Source of the DNA: CAXBCP01 sp963974055
GTDB lineage: Bacteria > Pseudomonadota > Alphaproteobacteria > MPNO01 > UBA830
DNA length: 64,000 bases
Direction of reading: 5' to 3'
Assembly: GCA_963974055.1 (NCBI GenBank)
Contig: CAXBCP010000011.1
Span: forward strand, 1 to 64,000
In this document: positions 24,181 through 34,117 of the stretch, piece after piece
Layout of the letters: each line of letters opens with the position of its first letter
How positions within the stretch are numbered: the first letter of the stretch is position 1
Translations under genes and position numbers: made by a program
The notes under the pieces: model-generated
Database searches by the model: none
What the model was told of the DNA's origin: nothing
The model's input: only the letters and a program-made list of their open reading frames with translations

Positions 24181-25226
24181 CCGGCGGTAATGTGCTGGCG
24201 GCGATGAAGATCGTCATTGTCACCGATGCATGGTTTCCTCAGGTCAACGGCGTTGTCCGGACCCTGAAGACGGTCGGCGAACAGGTCGAGCGCATGGGCC
24301 ATCGGGTCGTTTTCATTACGCCGGATATGTTTCGCACCATTCCGTGTCCGACCTATCCCGAAATCCGGCTCTGCATCAATGCCGGGGCGCGCCTTTCGGC
24401 GCTGATTACGGCGGAAGCGCCCGATGCCATCCATATTGCAACCGAAGGCCCGCTGGGCATCGCTGCACGGAAATGGTGCCTGAAGCGGGATTTCCCGTTC
24501 ACCACGGCCTTTCACACCCGTTTTCCCGAGTATGTGCATGCCCGGTTCAGAATTCCGGTGGACTGGTCCTGGGCGGTGCTGCGGTGGTTCCACGGACCGT
24601 CGAAAGGGATAATGGTTGCGACGCCGACGCTTCAGCGCGAGCTCGAGGGCCGGGGGCTGCCCAACACGAAAATGTGGACCCGCGGTGTCGATCTGGGGCT
24701 GTTCCGGCCGCAACGAAAGAGCCTGTTTGCCGACCTCGACGAACCGGTTTTTATGTTTGTCGGCCGGGTGGCGATTGAAAAGAATATCGAAGCTTTCCTT
24801 GGTCTCGACCTTCCCGGCACGAAAATCGTCGTCGGCGACGGCCCGCAACGCAGCCAGCTCGAAGCCCGCTACCCCGATACCGTATTTGCCGGCGAACAAC
24901 ACGGCGAAGCGCTTGCCGCGCATTTCGCCGCCGCCGACGTGTTCGTCTTTCCCAGCCTGACGGATACGTTCGGACTTGTGCTGCTCGAAGCGATGGCCTG
25001 CGGCGTTCCGGTGGCAGCCTTTCCCGTTCCGGGGCCGGCCGACGTGGTCACGGACCCCCGCGCCGGTGTGCTTGATAACGACCTGGCGGCGGCGGCGCGC
25101 AAGGCGCTGACCCTGTCGCGTGCTGATGCGCGTGAACACGCATCCGGATATTCATGGGAAAACTGCGCGAGAATATTCCTCGGGAATCTCCACCCTGTCG
25201 CCCGGGACGCCCGCCTGGCCGCCTAA
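24177..25226 (+). CDS. Group 1 (GT4) glycosyltransferase, Agt-like diacylglycerol glycosyltransferase candidate
   Basis: The 349-residue protein starts at ATG 24177, overlapping the preceding stop by 4 bp. It has two Rossmann domains of the GT-B fold: an N-terminal segment IVTDAWFPQVNGVVRTLKTV and a donor-binding C-terminal part with FVGRVAIEKNIEAFL, VGDGPQRSQLE and FPSLTDTFGLVLLEAMACG. The sequence resembles glycolipid and mannosyltransferases of bacteria. Coupling to the PlcP-like gene suggests it glycosylates diacylglycerol to make a phosphorus-free membrane lipid, as the Agt partners do in marine alphaproteobacteria. The sugar donor cannot be predicted. Confidence 0.87.
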   Translation: MTGGNVLAAMKIVIVTDAWFPQVNGVVRTLKTVGEQVERMGHRVVFITPDMFRTIPCPTYPEIRLCINAGARLSALITAEAPDAIHIATEGPLGIAARKWCLKRDFPFTTAFHTRFPEYVHARFRIPVDWSWAVLRWFHGPSKGIMVATPTLQRELEGRGLPNTKMWTRGVDLGLFRPQRKSLFADLDEPVFMFVGRVAIEKNIEAFLGLDLPGTKIVVGDGPQRSQLEARYPDTVFAGEQHGEALAAHFAAADVFVFPSLTDTFGLVLLEAMACGVPVAAFPVPGPADVVTDPRAGVLDNDLAAAARKALTLSRADAREHASGYSWENCARIFLGNLHPVARDARLAA

Positions 25227-25327
25227 GCGGTTCCCGGCGGAGGAGAACAGCCGCCGGGCAAATTCCCTGACATGTTCTTCGGTTCTGGTTAGACTGGGCC
25301 GCAACATCACTTTGTAAGCGGTATCCG

Positions 25328-26635
25328 ATGAACCTATCGATGGCGAAGGAATGGCTCGCCAGTCTGCAGAAATGGGCCGAGACGGATCTACTGACGATCA
25401 GCACCGGCACCCAGGCAGTCTGTATCGCCGTCGCATTCCTGATTGCGCTTGTGCTCGCAAAACCGGCGCGCCGGATGTACCGCAAGATTTTCGACTGGTT
25501 GCCGGACAGGTGGCGCGATGCCGTGGCGCGTCAGGCGAGCGAACTGTCGCTGCCGATCATCTGGCTGCTGCTGCAGATGGGTATCCTCGTCCTTGCGGAC
25601 ACCCTGGCGTGGCCCGCGGGACTTCTAAACATAACCGTCAGTCTTTTGACGGCCTGGGTTGCGATCAGGGTTGCATCCCAGCTTATCCGCGACCCGGTCT
25701 GGGCGAACCTTTTCGCCTGCGCCGCGTGGGTTGTCGCGGCGCTCAGTATCGTCGGCCTGTTGTCGCCGACGATCGCGATACTGGACAGTGCATCGGTCAA
25801 TATCGGCGACGTCAAAATTTCTGCACTGACCGTGATCAAGGGCGTGGCGACGCTGATCCTGCTGCTCTGGCTGGCGACGGTATCGTCGCGTCTGCTGGAA
25901 CAGCGCGTTCAGAACCTGCCGAACCTGACGCCGTCGGTACAGGTGCTGATCGGCAAGATGATCAAGATTGTCTTCGTGACGGTGGCGATCCTTGCGGCGA
26001 TCAATTCTGTCGGGATCGATCTGACAGCGCTTGCCGTTTTCTCCGGCGCCGTCGGTGTCGGGCTCGGGTTCGGCCTGCAGAAAGTGGTTTCGAATTTCGT
26101 CAGCGGGATCATCCTGCTGCTTGACCGTTCGGTGAAGCCGGGCGATACCATCGCGGTCGCAGGATATTACGGGAAAATAGATTCGCTGGGGGCCCGCTAC
26201 GCTTCCGTGATCACCCGCGACGGGATCGAACATCTGATTCCGAACGAGGAGTTCATCACCACACGTGTCGAGAACTGGTCCTACAGCAACAATCTTCTCC
26301 GTCTGAAGAAAGTGGTCGGCGTTCATTACAAGTCCGACATTCACAAAGCGATTGAACTGTGTCTGGACGCGGCGGCAGAGACCGACCGGATACTCAAGGA
26401 CCCGAAACCGGTCTGTCTGCTCCGGGAATTCAACGACAGCTCCGTCGATCTCGAAATCAGGTTCTGGATCAACGATCCGATGAACGGGCGTGCGAATGTG
26501 ACAAGCCAGTTGCTGCTCGGTATCTGGGACCGCTTTGCCGAGAACGACATCGAAATTCCCTATCCGCAGCGCGACCTGCATCTGCGCAGCCCGGAATCGT
26601 TGGCATTCAACGGAGATGCCGGAGACGCCGACTAG
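25328..26635 (+). CDS. MscS-family mechanosensitive ion channel
   Basis: The 435-residue protein has about six hydrophobic helices in the first 250 residues. The MscS pore-lining helix and beta domain follow at VFSGAVGVGLGFGLQKVVSN and IILLLDRSVKPGDTIAV. The C-terminal vestibule region includes EHLIPNEEFITTRVENWSY. It is longer than E. coli MscS, with extra N-terminal helices. It would release solutes on hypo-osmotic shock. It is a single gene 101 bp after the glycosyltransferase and convergent with cysS. Confidence 0.93.
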   Translation: MNLSMAKEWLASLQKWAETDLLTISTGTQAVCIAVAFLIALVLAKPARRMYRKIFDWLPDRWRDAVARQASELSLPIIWLLLQMGILVLADTLAWPAGLLNITVSLLTAWVAIRVASQLIRDPVWANLFACAAWVVAALSIVGLLSPTIAILDSASVNIGDVKISALTVIKGVATLILLLWLATVSSRLLEQRVQNLPNLTPSVQVLIGKMIKIVFVTVAILAAINSVGIDLTALAVFSGAVGVGLGFGLQKVVSNFVSGIILLLDRSVKPGDTIAVAGYYGKIDSLGARYASVITRDGIEHLIPNEEFITTRVENWSYSNNLLRLKKVVGVHYKSDIHKAIELCLDAAAETDRILKDPKPVCLLREFNDSSVDLEIRFWINDPMNGRANVTSQLLLGIWDRFAENDIEIPYPQRDLHLRSPESLAFNGDAGDAD

Positions 26636-26686
26636 GCCTCGGGGGTTTTCAGTCTATCCGGTTTGGCCAGTCCGGCCGGCCCGTCA

Positions 26687-28069
26687 TCAGGCGCGGCGCC
26701 ACTTGGTGCCGCCGGCGCCATCCTCCAGCAGGATACCTTTCGCCGACAGTTCGTCGCGAATTCGATCCGATTCAGCGAAATCCTTCGCCGCCCGCGCATC
26801 GTTCCGTGCTTCGATCAGGGTTTCTATTTCAGCGGGGTCAGGGCCGTCGCCGTCATCGGAATTGCCGGAAAACCAGTCTTCCGGATCCTGTTCGAGCAGT
26901 CCGATCAGGGCCGCCGAGGCGAGCAGCGTTCCCTTGATCCGGCGCTTGTCGTCCTCTGCGGTGGCCACATTGGCCTGCCGCGCCAGTTCGAACAGGGCGG
27001 CCATTGCTTTCGGCGTGTTGAGGTCGTCATTGAGCGCGGCGATGAAATCGGGGTCGGGCGCCGCGTCGGGGGACGCATCGACTTCGCTTAACGCCCGGGC
27101 GGCGCCGTAAAGCCGGTCGAGCATCTTCGTCGCCCGGTCGAGACCGTCATCGGTCCAGTCGAGTGGCTGGCGGTAATGGGCGCTCAGCAGGGCAAGCCGG
27201 ATCGCCTCGCCGGACGCCTGTTTGAGAAGTTCATGCACCAGCAGCACGTTGCCGATGGACTTGGACATTTTCTCCCTGTCGACATTGACGAACCCGTTAT
27301 GCAGCCAGTAGCGCACGAACGTATCGCCGCCATGGGCGCAGGTGGATTGCGCAATTTCGTTTTCGTGATGCGGGAAGACCAGATCGATGCCGCCGCCATG
27401 GATATCGATCGTCCGGCCCAGGTGCTTTTCGATCATGCATGAGCATTCGAGATGCCAGCCGGGCCGGCCGCGCCCCCAGGGGCTGTCCCAGCCCGGAAGG
27501 TCCGGCGTAGACGGTTTCCACAGCACGAAATCGCTGGCGTCGCGCTTGTAGGGGGCGACTTCGACCCGCGCGCCCGCCAGCAGTTCGTCCTGGTCGCGCC
27601 GCGACAGTCCGCCGTAGTCGGGAAAGCTCGGCACGTTGAACAGTACATGCCCTTCGGCAGCGTAGGCATGACCGTCGGCGATCAGTTTCTCCATCATCGA
27701 GATCATTTCGGGAATATGATCGGTTGCATGCGGGTCCAGGTCCGGGGGCTGAACGCCGATGGCCGACATGTCTTCGAGATATATTGTCTCGAACCGTTCG
27801 GTGATCGTGCCGATCTCGACGCCCTGTTCCTTTGCCGCCGCGTTTATCTTGTCGTCGATATCGGTGATATTGCGCGCGTATACGACTTTCGGCCACTGGT
27901 GGCGCAACAGCCGGACGAGAACATCGAACACCACCGCGGGCCGGGCGTTGCCGATATGCGCGTACGAATAAACGGTCGGACCGCAGACATACATCGTTAC
28001 CCGGTTCGGGTCCGAGGGGATGAATTCTTCTTTGCTGCGGGACAGCGTATTGTAGAGGTGCAACGTCAT
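26687..28069 (-). CDS. cysS: Cysteinyl-tRNA synthetase
   Basis: The 460-residue class I synthetase has the ATP-binding HIGH-type motif HIGN in CGPTVYSYAHIGN, KMSKS in KMSKSIGNVL, and the zinc-site residues around WHLECSCMIEKHLG and HGGGIDLVFPHHENE. Length and domain order are normal. It charges tRNA-Cys in the cytoplasm. The gene stands alone, divergent from an alpha/beta hydrolase gene with 61 bp between starts. Confidence 0.98.
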   Translation of the reverse strand: MTLHLYNTLSRSKEEFIPSDPNRVTMYVCGPTVYSYAHIGNARPAVVFDVLVRLLRHQWPKVVYARNITDIDDKINAAAKEQGVEIGTITERFETIYLEDMSAIGVQPPDLDPHATDHIPEMISMMEKLIADGHAYAAEGHVLFNVPSFPDYGGLSRRDQDELLAGARVEVAPYKRDASDFVLWKPSTPDLPGWDSPWGRGRPGWHLECSCMIEKHLGRTIDIHGGGIDLVFPHHENEIAQSTCAHGGDTFVRYWLHNGFVNVDREKMSKSIGNVLLVHELLKQASGEAIRLALLSAHYRQPLDWTDDGLDRATKMLDRLYGAARALSEVDASPDAAPDPDFIAALNDDLNTPKAMAALFELARQANVATAEDDKRRIKGTLLASAALIGLLEQDPEDWFSGNSDDGDGPDPAEIETLIEARNDARAAKDFAESDRIRDELSAKGILLEDGAGGTKWRRA

Positions 28070-28130
28070 GGCGCGACGAACATAAGCGCTGGCGACCGGT
28101 TGTAAACCGGGAAAAACGGGGAGAGCGGCG

Positions 28131-29003
28131 ATGAATGCGATCTATCGGGGGTACGACCGGCAGGCGCTGGATGCGGAGTACGATCTGAGGCCGCTTTGGC
28201 CCGACGTTCCGGATGTGATCGCACACAGAGAGAACGAAAGCGCGCGCGTGCGCGGTCAGATTCCGGGACGTCTGGATATCGCCTACGGGCCGGCGCCAAA
28301 AGAGGTCCTGGACGTCTTTCCGCCGTCGAACGGGCGGGGCGGCGCGCCTGCCTTAATCTATATTCACGGCGGCTACTGGCAGCTCTCGGACAAGAACGAC
28401 ACGACCTATATCGCACCGGCCTTTCTGGACGCGGGCATTGCTTTCGTGACGCTGAATTACACGCTGTCGCCCGAAGCCGATATGGACAGGATCGTTGCCG
28501 AATGCCAACGGGCGATCGCTTGGATCTGGGGGAATGCGGGCGAAATCGGCGTAGACCCGGACCGGCTGTATCTGGCCGGCCATTCGGCGGGGGGGCATCT
28601 GACGGCAATGATGCTGGCGACAGACTGGCGGGAGGTAGATCCGGCGCTGCCGGCGGCGCCCGTTAAGGGCGCCTGCGCGCTCTCCGGACTCTACGACCTC
28701 GAACCCATCCGGCTGTCCTTCCTGAACGACGTGCTCGCGCTGGTGCCGGAAGCCGTTGCGCGCAACAGCCCGCTTTATATGGACCCGATGGCGGACATCC
28801 CGCTGATCCTGTCGGTCGGCGACCGGGAAACCGACGAATTCAAGCGCCATCAGGCCGAACTGTCCGCCTCGTGGGGGGCGAAGGGGCTGGCTGTCGAGGA
28901 AATTCCGGCCCCCGGCTGCCACCACTACACGATTGTCGAACATTTCGGCGACCCGGCGACAGCCTTGAACAAAGCGATAATTGCAATGATCCGTGACGAT
29001 TGA
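28131..29003 (+). CDS. Alpha/beta hydrolase, HGGYW (arylformamidase-like) type
   Basis: The 290-residue protein starts at ATG 28131 behind GGGGAGAG. The oxyanion-hole motif HGGYW and the nucleophile elbow GHSAGGH are present, with a C-terminal His in CHHYTIVEHF as part of the triad. HGGYW is the variant found in kynurenine formamidase-like hydrolases rather than in classic HSL esterases. It may cleave an N-formyl amide or small ester. Neither neighbour (cysS, a solute-binding-like gene) shows a pathway, so the substrate remains open. Confidence 0.82.
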   Translation: MNAIYRGYDRQALDAEYDLRPLWPDVPDVIAHRENESARVRGQIPGRLDIAYGPAPKEVLDVFPPSNGRGGAPALIYIHGGYWQLSDKNDTTYIAPAFLDAGIAFVTLNYTLSPEADMDRIVAECQRAIAWIWGNAGEIGVDPDRLYLAGHSAGGHLTAMMLATDWREVDPALPAAPVKGACALSGLYDLEPIRLSFLNDVLALVPEAVARNSPLYMDPMADIPLILSVGDRETDEFKRHQAELSASWGAKGLAVEEIPAPGCHHYTIVEHFGDPATALNKAIIAMIRDD

Positions 29004-29038
29004 TGCGGCAGCCGGGACGCTGCGTCAGGCGTTTGCGG

Positions 29039-30031
29039 TCAGCCCTGTGCCCATTCTCCGCGGCCGCGGGATTCGAGCATGACGTCCATGTAGAAATCGT
29101 CGACCGTATCCAGTTTGGAGATCAGCCCGCCGGCCTTTGAATAACGGATCAGCGTCTCGAGATTCTTCCGGTTGGACGGCGTGAGGCCGAATTCCCATGG
29201 GTCGGCCCCGAGCAGTTCGCGCTGGGCATCCCATTCGTCGAGAAACCACGCGAGCGGGACGATCCGCGGATTGCTCATCCGCCTGTAGGCGGCGAATTTT
29301 GCCTTCTCGAAGGCCTGCGCAAGATTATTGGCGACCCAGGGATGTTCTTCGAGAATCTCGTTCCGGATGGCAGTGGCATGCATTATCGGAAAGATGCCGG
29401 TGCGCCTGTAATACGCTTCTTCTTCGGTGCGGTAATCGGCGAACAGCCTGCCGACGCGGTTGTCACCGCGGAGGATCGGCATGATGATGTCCGGGTGGAT
29501 GACCGCATCGACCTCTCCCTCGGCCAGCATTTCCGATATGTCGGACCCTGCCGGGGCCTGGGACAGGCGGATTCCGGGGGGCGTTTCGAACGGAATTTCT
29601 TCTTCCAGCTCCGTTACCCAGTCGATGGATGACAGATCGACGCCGTATTCGTCGGCGAGCAGTCCGCGCAGATAGAGGATAGCGGTTGCCTGGTAGGTTT
29701 TAAGTCCGATCCGCTTGCCGTTCAGATCTTGCGGTTTGGAAATACCCTTCGACGCATTAATGAAGATGAAACCATGGCGGAATCGCCGGTGGAGAAAGAC
29801 CGGAATCGCCGAAAACGCCTGTCCGCGGTCCTTCGCCATAAGATATGACGATCCAGACAATTCGCAGATATCGAATTCCTCGTTGCGGATCATGCGCCAA
29901 TGGCGGGACGAAGAATCCATGTCCGTCAGTACGTTCAGTTCGATACCGTCGGGGGCAATCGAACCGTTTTTGAGGGCCTGAACGATCTCGTAATCGCCAC
30001 AGGCAAGCGTCAGTTTCAGTTTGGCCGACAT
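29039..30031 (-). CDS. Periplasmic-binding-protein-fold protein, 4,5-dihydroxyphthalate decarboxylase-like
   Basis: The 330-residue protein begins KLKLTLACGDYEIVQALKNG and contains FDICELSGSSYLMAKDRG and GKRIGLKTYQATAILYLRG, typical of the 4,5-dihydroxyphthalate decarboxylase/NMT1-like group, which uses the bilobal solute-binding fold. There is no signal peptide, which favours a cytosolic enzyme over an ABC receptor. Some members decarboxylate dihydroxyphthalate, but many close relatives are uncharacterised. It is divergent from the PAS kinase gene (112 bp between starts). Confidence 0.78.
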   Translation of the reverse strand: MSAKLKLTLACGDYEIVQALKNGSIAPDGIELNVLTDMDSSSRHWRMIRNEEFDICELSGSSYLMAKDRGQAFSAIPVFLHRRFRHGFIFINASKGISKPQDLNGKRIGLKTYQATAILYLRGLLADEYGVDLSSIDWVTELEEEIPFETPPGIRLSQAPAGSDISEMLAEGEVDAVIHPDIIMPILRGDNRVGRLFADYRTEEEAYYRRTGIFPIMHATAIRNEILEEHPWVANNLAQAFEKAKFAAYRRMSNPRIVPLAWFLDEWDAQRELLGADPWEFGLTPSNRKNLETLIRYSKAGGLISKLDTVDDFYMDVMLESRGRGEWAQG

Positions 30032-30143
30032 TTTCTTTTATCCTTTCGGGGGCGGGGGCCTTTTTCATCTGCGGTTGCAGTTCAGTAAGCCTTAACCGTT
30101 GTTGCGGTAATTTTAGCAGGATTTTCAAGGAATCCGACGGGTC

Positions 30144-33100
30144 ATGAAGCCGGTTTTTCCACAATTTTTAACTTGGCGGATCATCGCATATACGGTCGGG
30201 ACGTTCGTCGCCGGCGGCTCAGGTATGGCGTATGCCCAGACCATTGCTCAGGGGATGCAATCCAGCGGGACCGCGGGGACTGCAGCATCGTTTCTCGTAG
30301 GTGCCGTTTTTGCGGTGGTTATAGCGATCGGCGTTCAGATTTTCCGGCTCGAATACGGCTCGCGCAAAATCCGATCATCTCCCCATGAGAGCAATGCGGA
30401 ATACCGCGAGATGCTGCATTTGTTGCCCGATGCCGTCCTCATCTGTGGTGAAAAGCGCCGTGTCGTCTATGCGAACCCTGCCGCGATAAAACTGTTCAAG
30501 GCGGTTTCATACGATGAGCTGGTAGAATGCCGCCCGATAGACCTGGTGCACCCGGATGACGTGAAAATGGCGGACGACATGCGGCGCCAGTGTATCACGA
30601 CGGGCAAAGGCACGAAATACGCTGTGATCCGGCACAAGACACGTGATGGTGGTGAAATCAGTGTCGAAGTCGCCTGTTCGCCAATCCGCTGGGATGGATT
30701 CCTGTCGAATATGATGGTGATGCGCGATGTAAGTGGGCGTCTTCTCAGTGAACGGCAATTGCAGGAAAGCGAAGAACGTCATCGGGATCTCATCGAGTCT
30801 GCGCCGGATGGGATGTATGTGCAGACGGATGGCAAGATCGTCTATATGAACACCGCCTGCCGGGCTCTCTTTGCGGTCGGCACCGATGAGGATTTCCTCG
30901 GACGATCGATTTTCGACTTCATTCATCCGGAAGACCGTGACAACGCAGCCAACAGTTTGCATCAGGTGCTTCGGTACGGAACCAAGGTCGAATACCGCGA
31001 ACAGCGCCGGATTCGCGCCGACGGCACCGAGTTTGTCGCCAGCGTTTCGGTTCGGCAGCTAGCCTGGAACGGAGAGCCAAGCGGTCTGTGTGTTATCCGC
31101 GATATCTCTCAGCAAAAGGCCTCGGAACGCGCGCGGCAAGAATCGGAGGCACGCTACAAGCATCTGCTGGATATCTCGCCCGATGCGATCTATGTGCATC
31201 GGGAAGGCGAGATCGTCCTCATCAACGACGCTGGCGCCAGGTTGTTCGGTGCCGATTCCGTTGAGACGATGTTGGGTATGCCGGCTATCAATTTGGTTCA
31301 CTCTGATGATCGGAAAACTGTTCTTAAACGTCAGGTAGAATCACGGACCGGCAATAACGGGCTTATCCGGTTGTCCCAAAAACGCCTCCGCCTTGACGGG
31401 TCGATGTTTCACGCAACGGTGGCAGCGACGCCCGTTCATTGGCAGGGCGCGCGCGGCGGAATGGTAGTCGTGCGTGACGTCACCGATATCCTCGCCTCCC
31501 AACAGGCATTGAAAGACGGCAAGGAACGATATCGAACCCTTCTCGAAGTCAACCCCGACGCGATCTACGTTCACAGGAAAGGGCGTATCGCCGTCGTCAA
31601 CAAGGCGGCCGTCGACCTGTTCGGTGCGACTTCCGCGGACGAGCTTATCGGGCTTCCTGCAATCGAACTTGTCCATCCGGATGACCGGAAACGAGTCGCA
31701 GCGCTTCAGGAAAGGGCGCTGGATAACGCTTTTCCGGTATGGCGGGAGCACCTCAGACGGGTGAAGCTAGATGGCAGCGATTTCGTGGCGGAAGTATCGT
31801 TTGCTCCCCTGGTGTGGGAGGGCGAACGCGGGGGCGTGGTCATTGTTCGCGATGTAACGGAAAGCAGGCGCCAGGAACAGGCGCTGCAGGAAAGCGAAGA
31901 GCGCTTCCGGAATATGACTGCGAATGTCCCGGGCATGGTCTACCAGCGGATCAACCATGCGGATGGCAGGGTTGAATACCCGTTTCTGAACGAAGGAGTG
32001 CAGGAAATTCTCGGGGTAAGCCCGGAATTCATCAGGAATGACGATTCCTTTATGAGCGCCTCGATACATCCGGACGACGCGGAACCGTTTCGGGGTACGA
32101 TTGCGGCCGCGGCAGCGACGCTGTCGCCCTATCAGACCGAGTTCCGCGCTCGCCATGCATCCGGAGAATATCACTGGCTCCGGACATATGGCCGTCCGAA
32201 GGCGCTTGATGACGGGGCGGTGTTGTGGAACCTGCTCACAGTCGATATTTCGGCGCAGAAAGAGGCCGACGCGAAAATCCTGGAGGCGAACCGTCGCCTG
32301 GAAGCACAAAGCGCCGAGCTGACGGCGGCGCGTCTGAAAGCGGAAGAGGCGGCGGACCTCGCGAATGTTGCAACGCGCGAGGCGGAAAGCGCGAACCGGG
32401 CAAAGTCCGAATTTCTCGCCAATATGAGCCACGAAATAAGAACCCCGCTTAACGGGATTCTCGGTATGGCCGGATTGATGCAGGATACGGATCTTAGTCC
32501 GGATCAGCTCGGCAACATCAATATCATCCGCCAGTCCGGCGAAACCCTGCTAGCCATTATCAACGATATTCTCGATTTCTCCAAGATGGAGGCCGGCAAG
32601 CTCGATCTTGAAATTGTCGATCTGCAGTTGCTGGACGTTGTGGACAGCGTTGGCCAGTTGCTAGGCCCCCGGGCCAACGAAAAAGGTGTCGAACTGCTTC
32701 TCTATATCGATGCCGCTGTGCCGGAATTCGTGAGCGGCGACCCCGGCAGGCTCCGCCAGATACTGATGAATTTGATCGGCAACGCGCTGAAGTTCACGCA
32801 TCAGGGCTCCGTCACCATAGAGGTCAACATTGCCGGCGGATCCGAAATCCGGAAATGGGTTGAATTTTCGGTCATCGACACCGGCATCGGTATGTCGGCG
32901 GAGGTTACCGGCAAACTCTTCAGCCGGTTCATGCAGGCGGATTCGTCTACAACCCGCCGTTTCGGCGGTACGGGGCTGGGTCTCGCAATATGCCGTCAAC
33001 TGGTAGCGCTGATGGACGGGGAAATCGGTGTCGAAAGCGAAGAAAACAAGGGGAGCCGGTTCTGGTTCAGAGTGCCGCTTGACGTCCGGGACGGGCAGAG

Positions 33101-34100
33101 AACGGAAGCCGAAGAACTCATATCGCTGGTATCGGGACTGAAGGTGCTGGTGATTGACGACATGGAGATCAACCGCACTGTCTTCGAGCGCCAGATCGGC
33201 GGCTGGGGCGGCAACGTTGATAGCGCCGATATGCCGGATGCGGGCATAGAAAAGGTCCGGGCCGCTGTGGCGTCAGATACGCCCTATGACCTGATCCTGA
33301 TCGATCACATGATGCCGGGAAAAAGCGGTATCGAGGTCGGTCGCGAAATCGCGATGATGGAAGGCGCCGGGAAGAGCAGGCTGGTCCTTACGACGTCGGC
33401 AGGCCTGAACGATATCGGAGCCCTGATCGAGAATATCGGCTTCAAGGGGTTCCTTGGCAAACCCATTCGTCCGCAATTACTTTTGCGTCAGCTCGCCGCC
33501 TGTAGAGGATATGGGGCCGACGGCCGGACAGATGCGTTTGCTTCCGGTGCCGAAATGATCGAGTCCCCCGACCCGGGGAGCAACGAACGGGCCGGTTCCG
33601 CAACTGGAAACGAACGCTCGATCAGGATATTGCTCGCCGAAGACAATATCGTGAATCAAAAGGTCGCACTGGCCATGATGCTGCGCATGGGACACCAGGT
33701 CACGATCGCGAATGATGGCGTCGAGGCGCTGGATCTGGTTCAGCGCGAGGAATTCGACGTTGTCCTTATGGACATCCACATGCCCCGGATGGACGGCTTG
33801 GAAGCCCTGAAAAAGATACGCGGGCTGGACGGCCCGGTAAGCGACATACCCGTTATCTCGCTGACCGCGAATGCGATGAAGGGCGATCGTGAAAAATACC
33901 TCGTCGCGGGTATGGATGAATATGTCGCAAAGCCGATCAATATCGAGGGCCTTCTGGAAACGTTGACGAAGGTGACGGGGATCGACGCGAAGCCGTATTC
34001 TGCGCCCGCCGGCAAAGGAGAAACAGGTCGTGACGATGACGATATTGCCGCAGACGCTGCCAGGCTTCTGAACGATCTCGACGCGCTTCTCGAAGGCTAG
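30144..34100 (+). CDS. Multi-PAS hybrid sensor histidine kinase with two receiver domains
   Basis: The 1318-residue protein has two N-terminal hydrophobic segments (about 12-32 and 47-65) and five PAS domains at roughly 86-205, 208-330, 335-455, 459-580 and 586-715. A coiled coil precedes the HisKA domain, whose phospho-acceptor is H763 in ANMSHEIRTPLNG. The HATPase domain shows LIGNALKF, DTGIGM and GGTGLGLAI. Two receivers follow, with acceptor aspartates D1054 (LILIDHMMPG) and D1210 (VVLMDIHMP). PAS3 and PAS4 are very similar, indicating internal duplication. No HPt domain or output regulator is adjacent, so it must signal to a partner elsewhere. The ligand is unknown. Confidence 0.95.
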   Translation: MKPVFPQFLTWRIIAYTVGTFVAGGSGMAYAQTIAQGMQSSGTAGTAASFLVGAVFAVVIAIGVQIFRLEYGSRKIRSSPHESNAEYREMLHLLPDAVLICGEKRRVVYANPAAIKLFKAVSYDELVECRPIDLVHPDDVKMADDMRRQCITTGKGTKYAVIRHKTRDGGEISVEVACSPIRWDGFLSNMMVMRDVSGRLLSERQLQESEERHRDLIESAPDGMYVQTDGKIVYMNTACRALFAVGTDEDFLGRSIFDFIHPEDRDNAANSLHQVLRYGTKVEYREQRRIRADGTEFVASVSVRQLAWNGEPSGLCVIRDISQQKASERARQESEARYKHLLDISPDAIYVHREGEIVLINDAGARLFGADSVETMLGMPAINLVHSDDRKTVLKRQVESRTGNNGLIRLSQKRLRLDGSMFHATVAATPVHWQGARGGMVVVRDVTDILASQQALKDGKERYRTLLEVNPDAIYVHRKGRIAVVNKAAVDLFGATSADELIGLPAIELVHPDDRKRVAALQERALDNAFPVWREHLRRVKLDGSDFVAEVSFAPLVWEGERGGVVIVRDVTESRRQEQALQESEERFRNMTANVPGMVYQRINHADGRVEYPFLNEGVQEILGVSPEFIRNDDSFMSASIHPDDAEPFRGTIAAAAATLSPYQTEFRARHASGEYHWLRTYGRPKALDDGAVLWNLLTVDISAQKEADAKILEANRRLEAQSAELTAARLKAEEAADLANVATREAESANRAKSEFLANMSHEIRTPLNGILGMAGLMQDTDLSPDQLGNINIIRQSGETLLAIINDILDFSKMEAGKLDLEIVDLQLLDVVDSVGQLLGPRANEKGVELLLYIDAAVPEFVSGDPGRLRQILMNLIGNALKFTHQGSVTIEVNIAGGSEIRKWVEFSVIDTGIGMSAEVTGKLFSRFMQADSSTTRRFGGTGLGLAICRQLVALMDGEIGVESEENKGSRFWFRVPLDVRDGQRTEAEELISLVSGLKVLVIDDMEINRTVFERQIGGWGGNVDSADMPDAGIEKVRAAVASDTPYDLILIDHMMPGKSGIEVGREIAMMEGAGKSRLVLTTSAGLNDIGALIENIGFKGFLGKPIRPQLLLRQLAACRGYGADGRTDAFASGAEMIESPDPGSNERAGSATGNERSIRILLAEDNIVNQKVALAMMLRMGHQVTIANDGVEALDLVQREEFDVVLMDIHMPRMDGLEALKKIRGLDGPVSDIPVISLTANAMKGDREKYLVAGMDEYVAKPINIEGLLETLTKVTGIDAKPYSAPAGKGETGRDDDDIAADAARLLNDLDALLEG

Positions 34101-34117
34101 TTCCGGCTTTGCGCTAT

